Origin: Pholis gunnellus
Lineage: Eukaryota; Chordata; Actinopteri; Perciformes; Pholidae
Assembly (NCBI GenBank): GCA_910591455.2
Contig: OU342806.1
Coordinates: forward strand, 22,652,933-22,716,932
DNA: 64,000 bases
Reading direction: 5' to 3'
Shown here: positions 63,961-64,000 of the stretch, piece after piece
How positions within the stretch are numbered: the first letter of the stretch is position 1
Layout of the letters: every line of letters begins with the position of its first letter
Notes under the pieces: model-generated
Told to the model about the DNA's origin: nothing
The model's database searches: none
What the model saw: only the letters and a program-made list of their open reading frames with translations
Position numbers and translations under genes: made by a program

Positions 63961-64000
63961 GTTTTGTGTCAAACTGAGAGATATTTTGTTTTATTATATG

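Overview
This window is vertebrate nuclear DNA, most likely from a teleost (percomorph-type) fish. The genes have many short exons with GT-AG introns and encode vertebrate orthologues. Intergenic DNA and introns are full of long CA/TG arrays, AT and poly-C tracts, and degenerate interspersed repeats of the kind common in fish genomes. I cannot name the species. No prokaryotic, viral or CRISPR-like system is visible.

Six protein-coding genes could be reconstructed exon by exon. (1) kcnmb2-like, + strand, 19576-21387, a BK potassium-channel beta subunit. (2) mep1b, + strand, 25585-32234, the meprin beta metalloprotease, here without the EGF module. (3) uhmk1, - strand, 43974 down to 39524, a kinase with a U2AF-homology motif. 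(4) akr1a1, + strand, 46770-50059, an NADPH aldehyde reductase. (5) A C19orf44/DUF4614 homologue, - strand, 55939 down to 50976. (6) The last two exons of shisal2a (FAM159A), - strand, 63159 down to 61396; its first exon lies beyond the right edge.

Layout: 1-19.5 kb has no recognisable exon. It holds many microsatellites, a decayed RecQ-type helicase fragment (about 12.1-12.3 kb) and a perfect 29-bp hairpin (14.03-14.10 kb), and may be upstream or intronic DNA of kcnmb2. Between kcnmb2 and mep1b lies a complete non-autonomous hAT-type element, 22439-23314, with 12-bp terminal inverted repeats and an exact 8-bp target duplication. From 32.5 to 39.5 kb is repeat-rich non-coding DNA, part of which may be the 3' UTR of uhmk1. 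uhmk1 and akr1a1 are divergent across about 2.8 kb. akr1a1 and the C19orf44 homologue are convergent, with stop codons 0.9 kb apart. From 56 to 61.4 kb is non-coding.

The genes are functionally unrelated (ion channel, protease, RNA-factor kinase, carbonyl detoxification, uncharacterised coiled/low-complexity protein, small membrane protein), so this is ordinary linkage and not a pathway cluster. The observations most worth following are the EGF-less meprin beta, the perfect hairpin, the intact hAT-type element, a possible 12-nt microexon in the C19orf44 homologue, and two transposon or helicase fossils.
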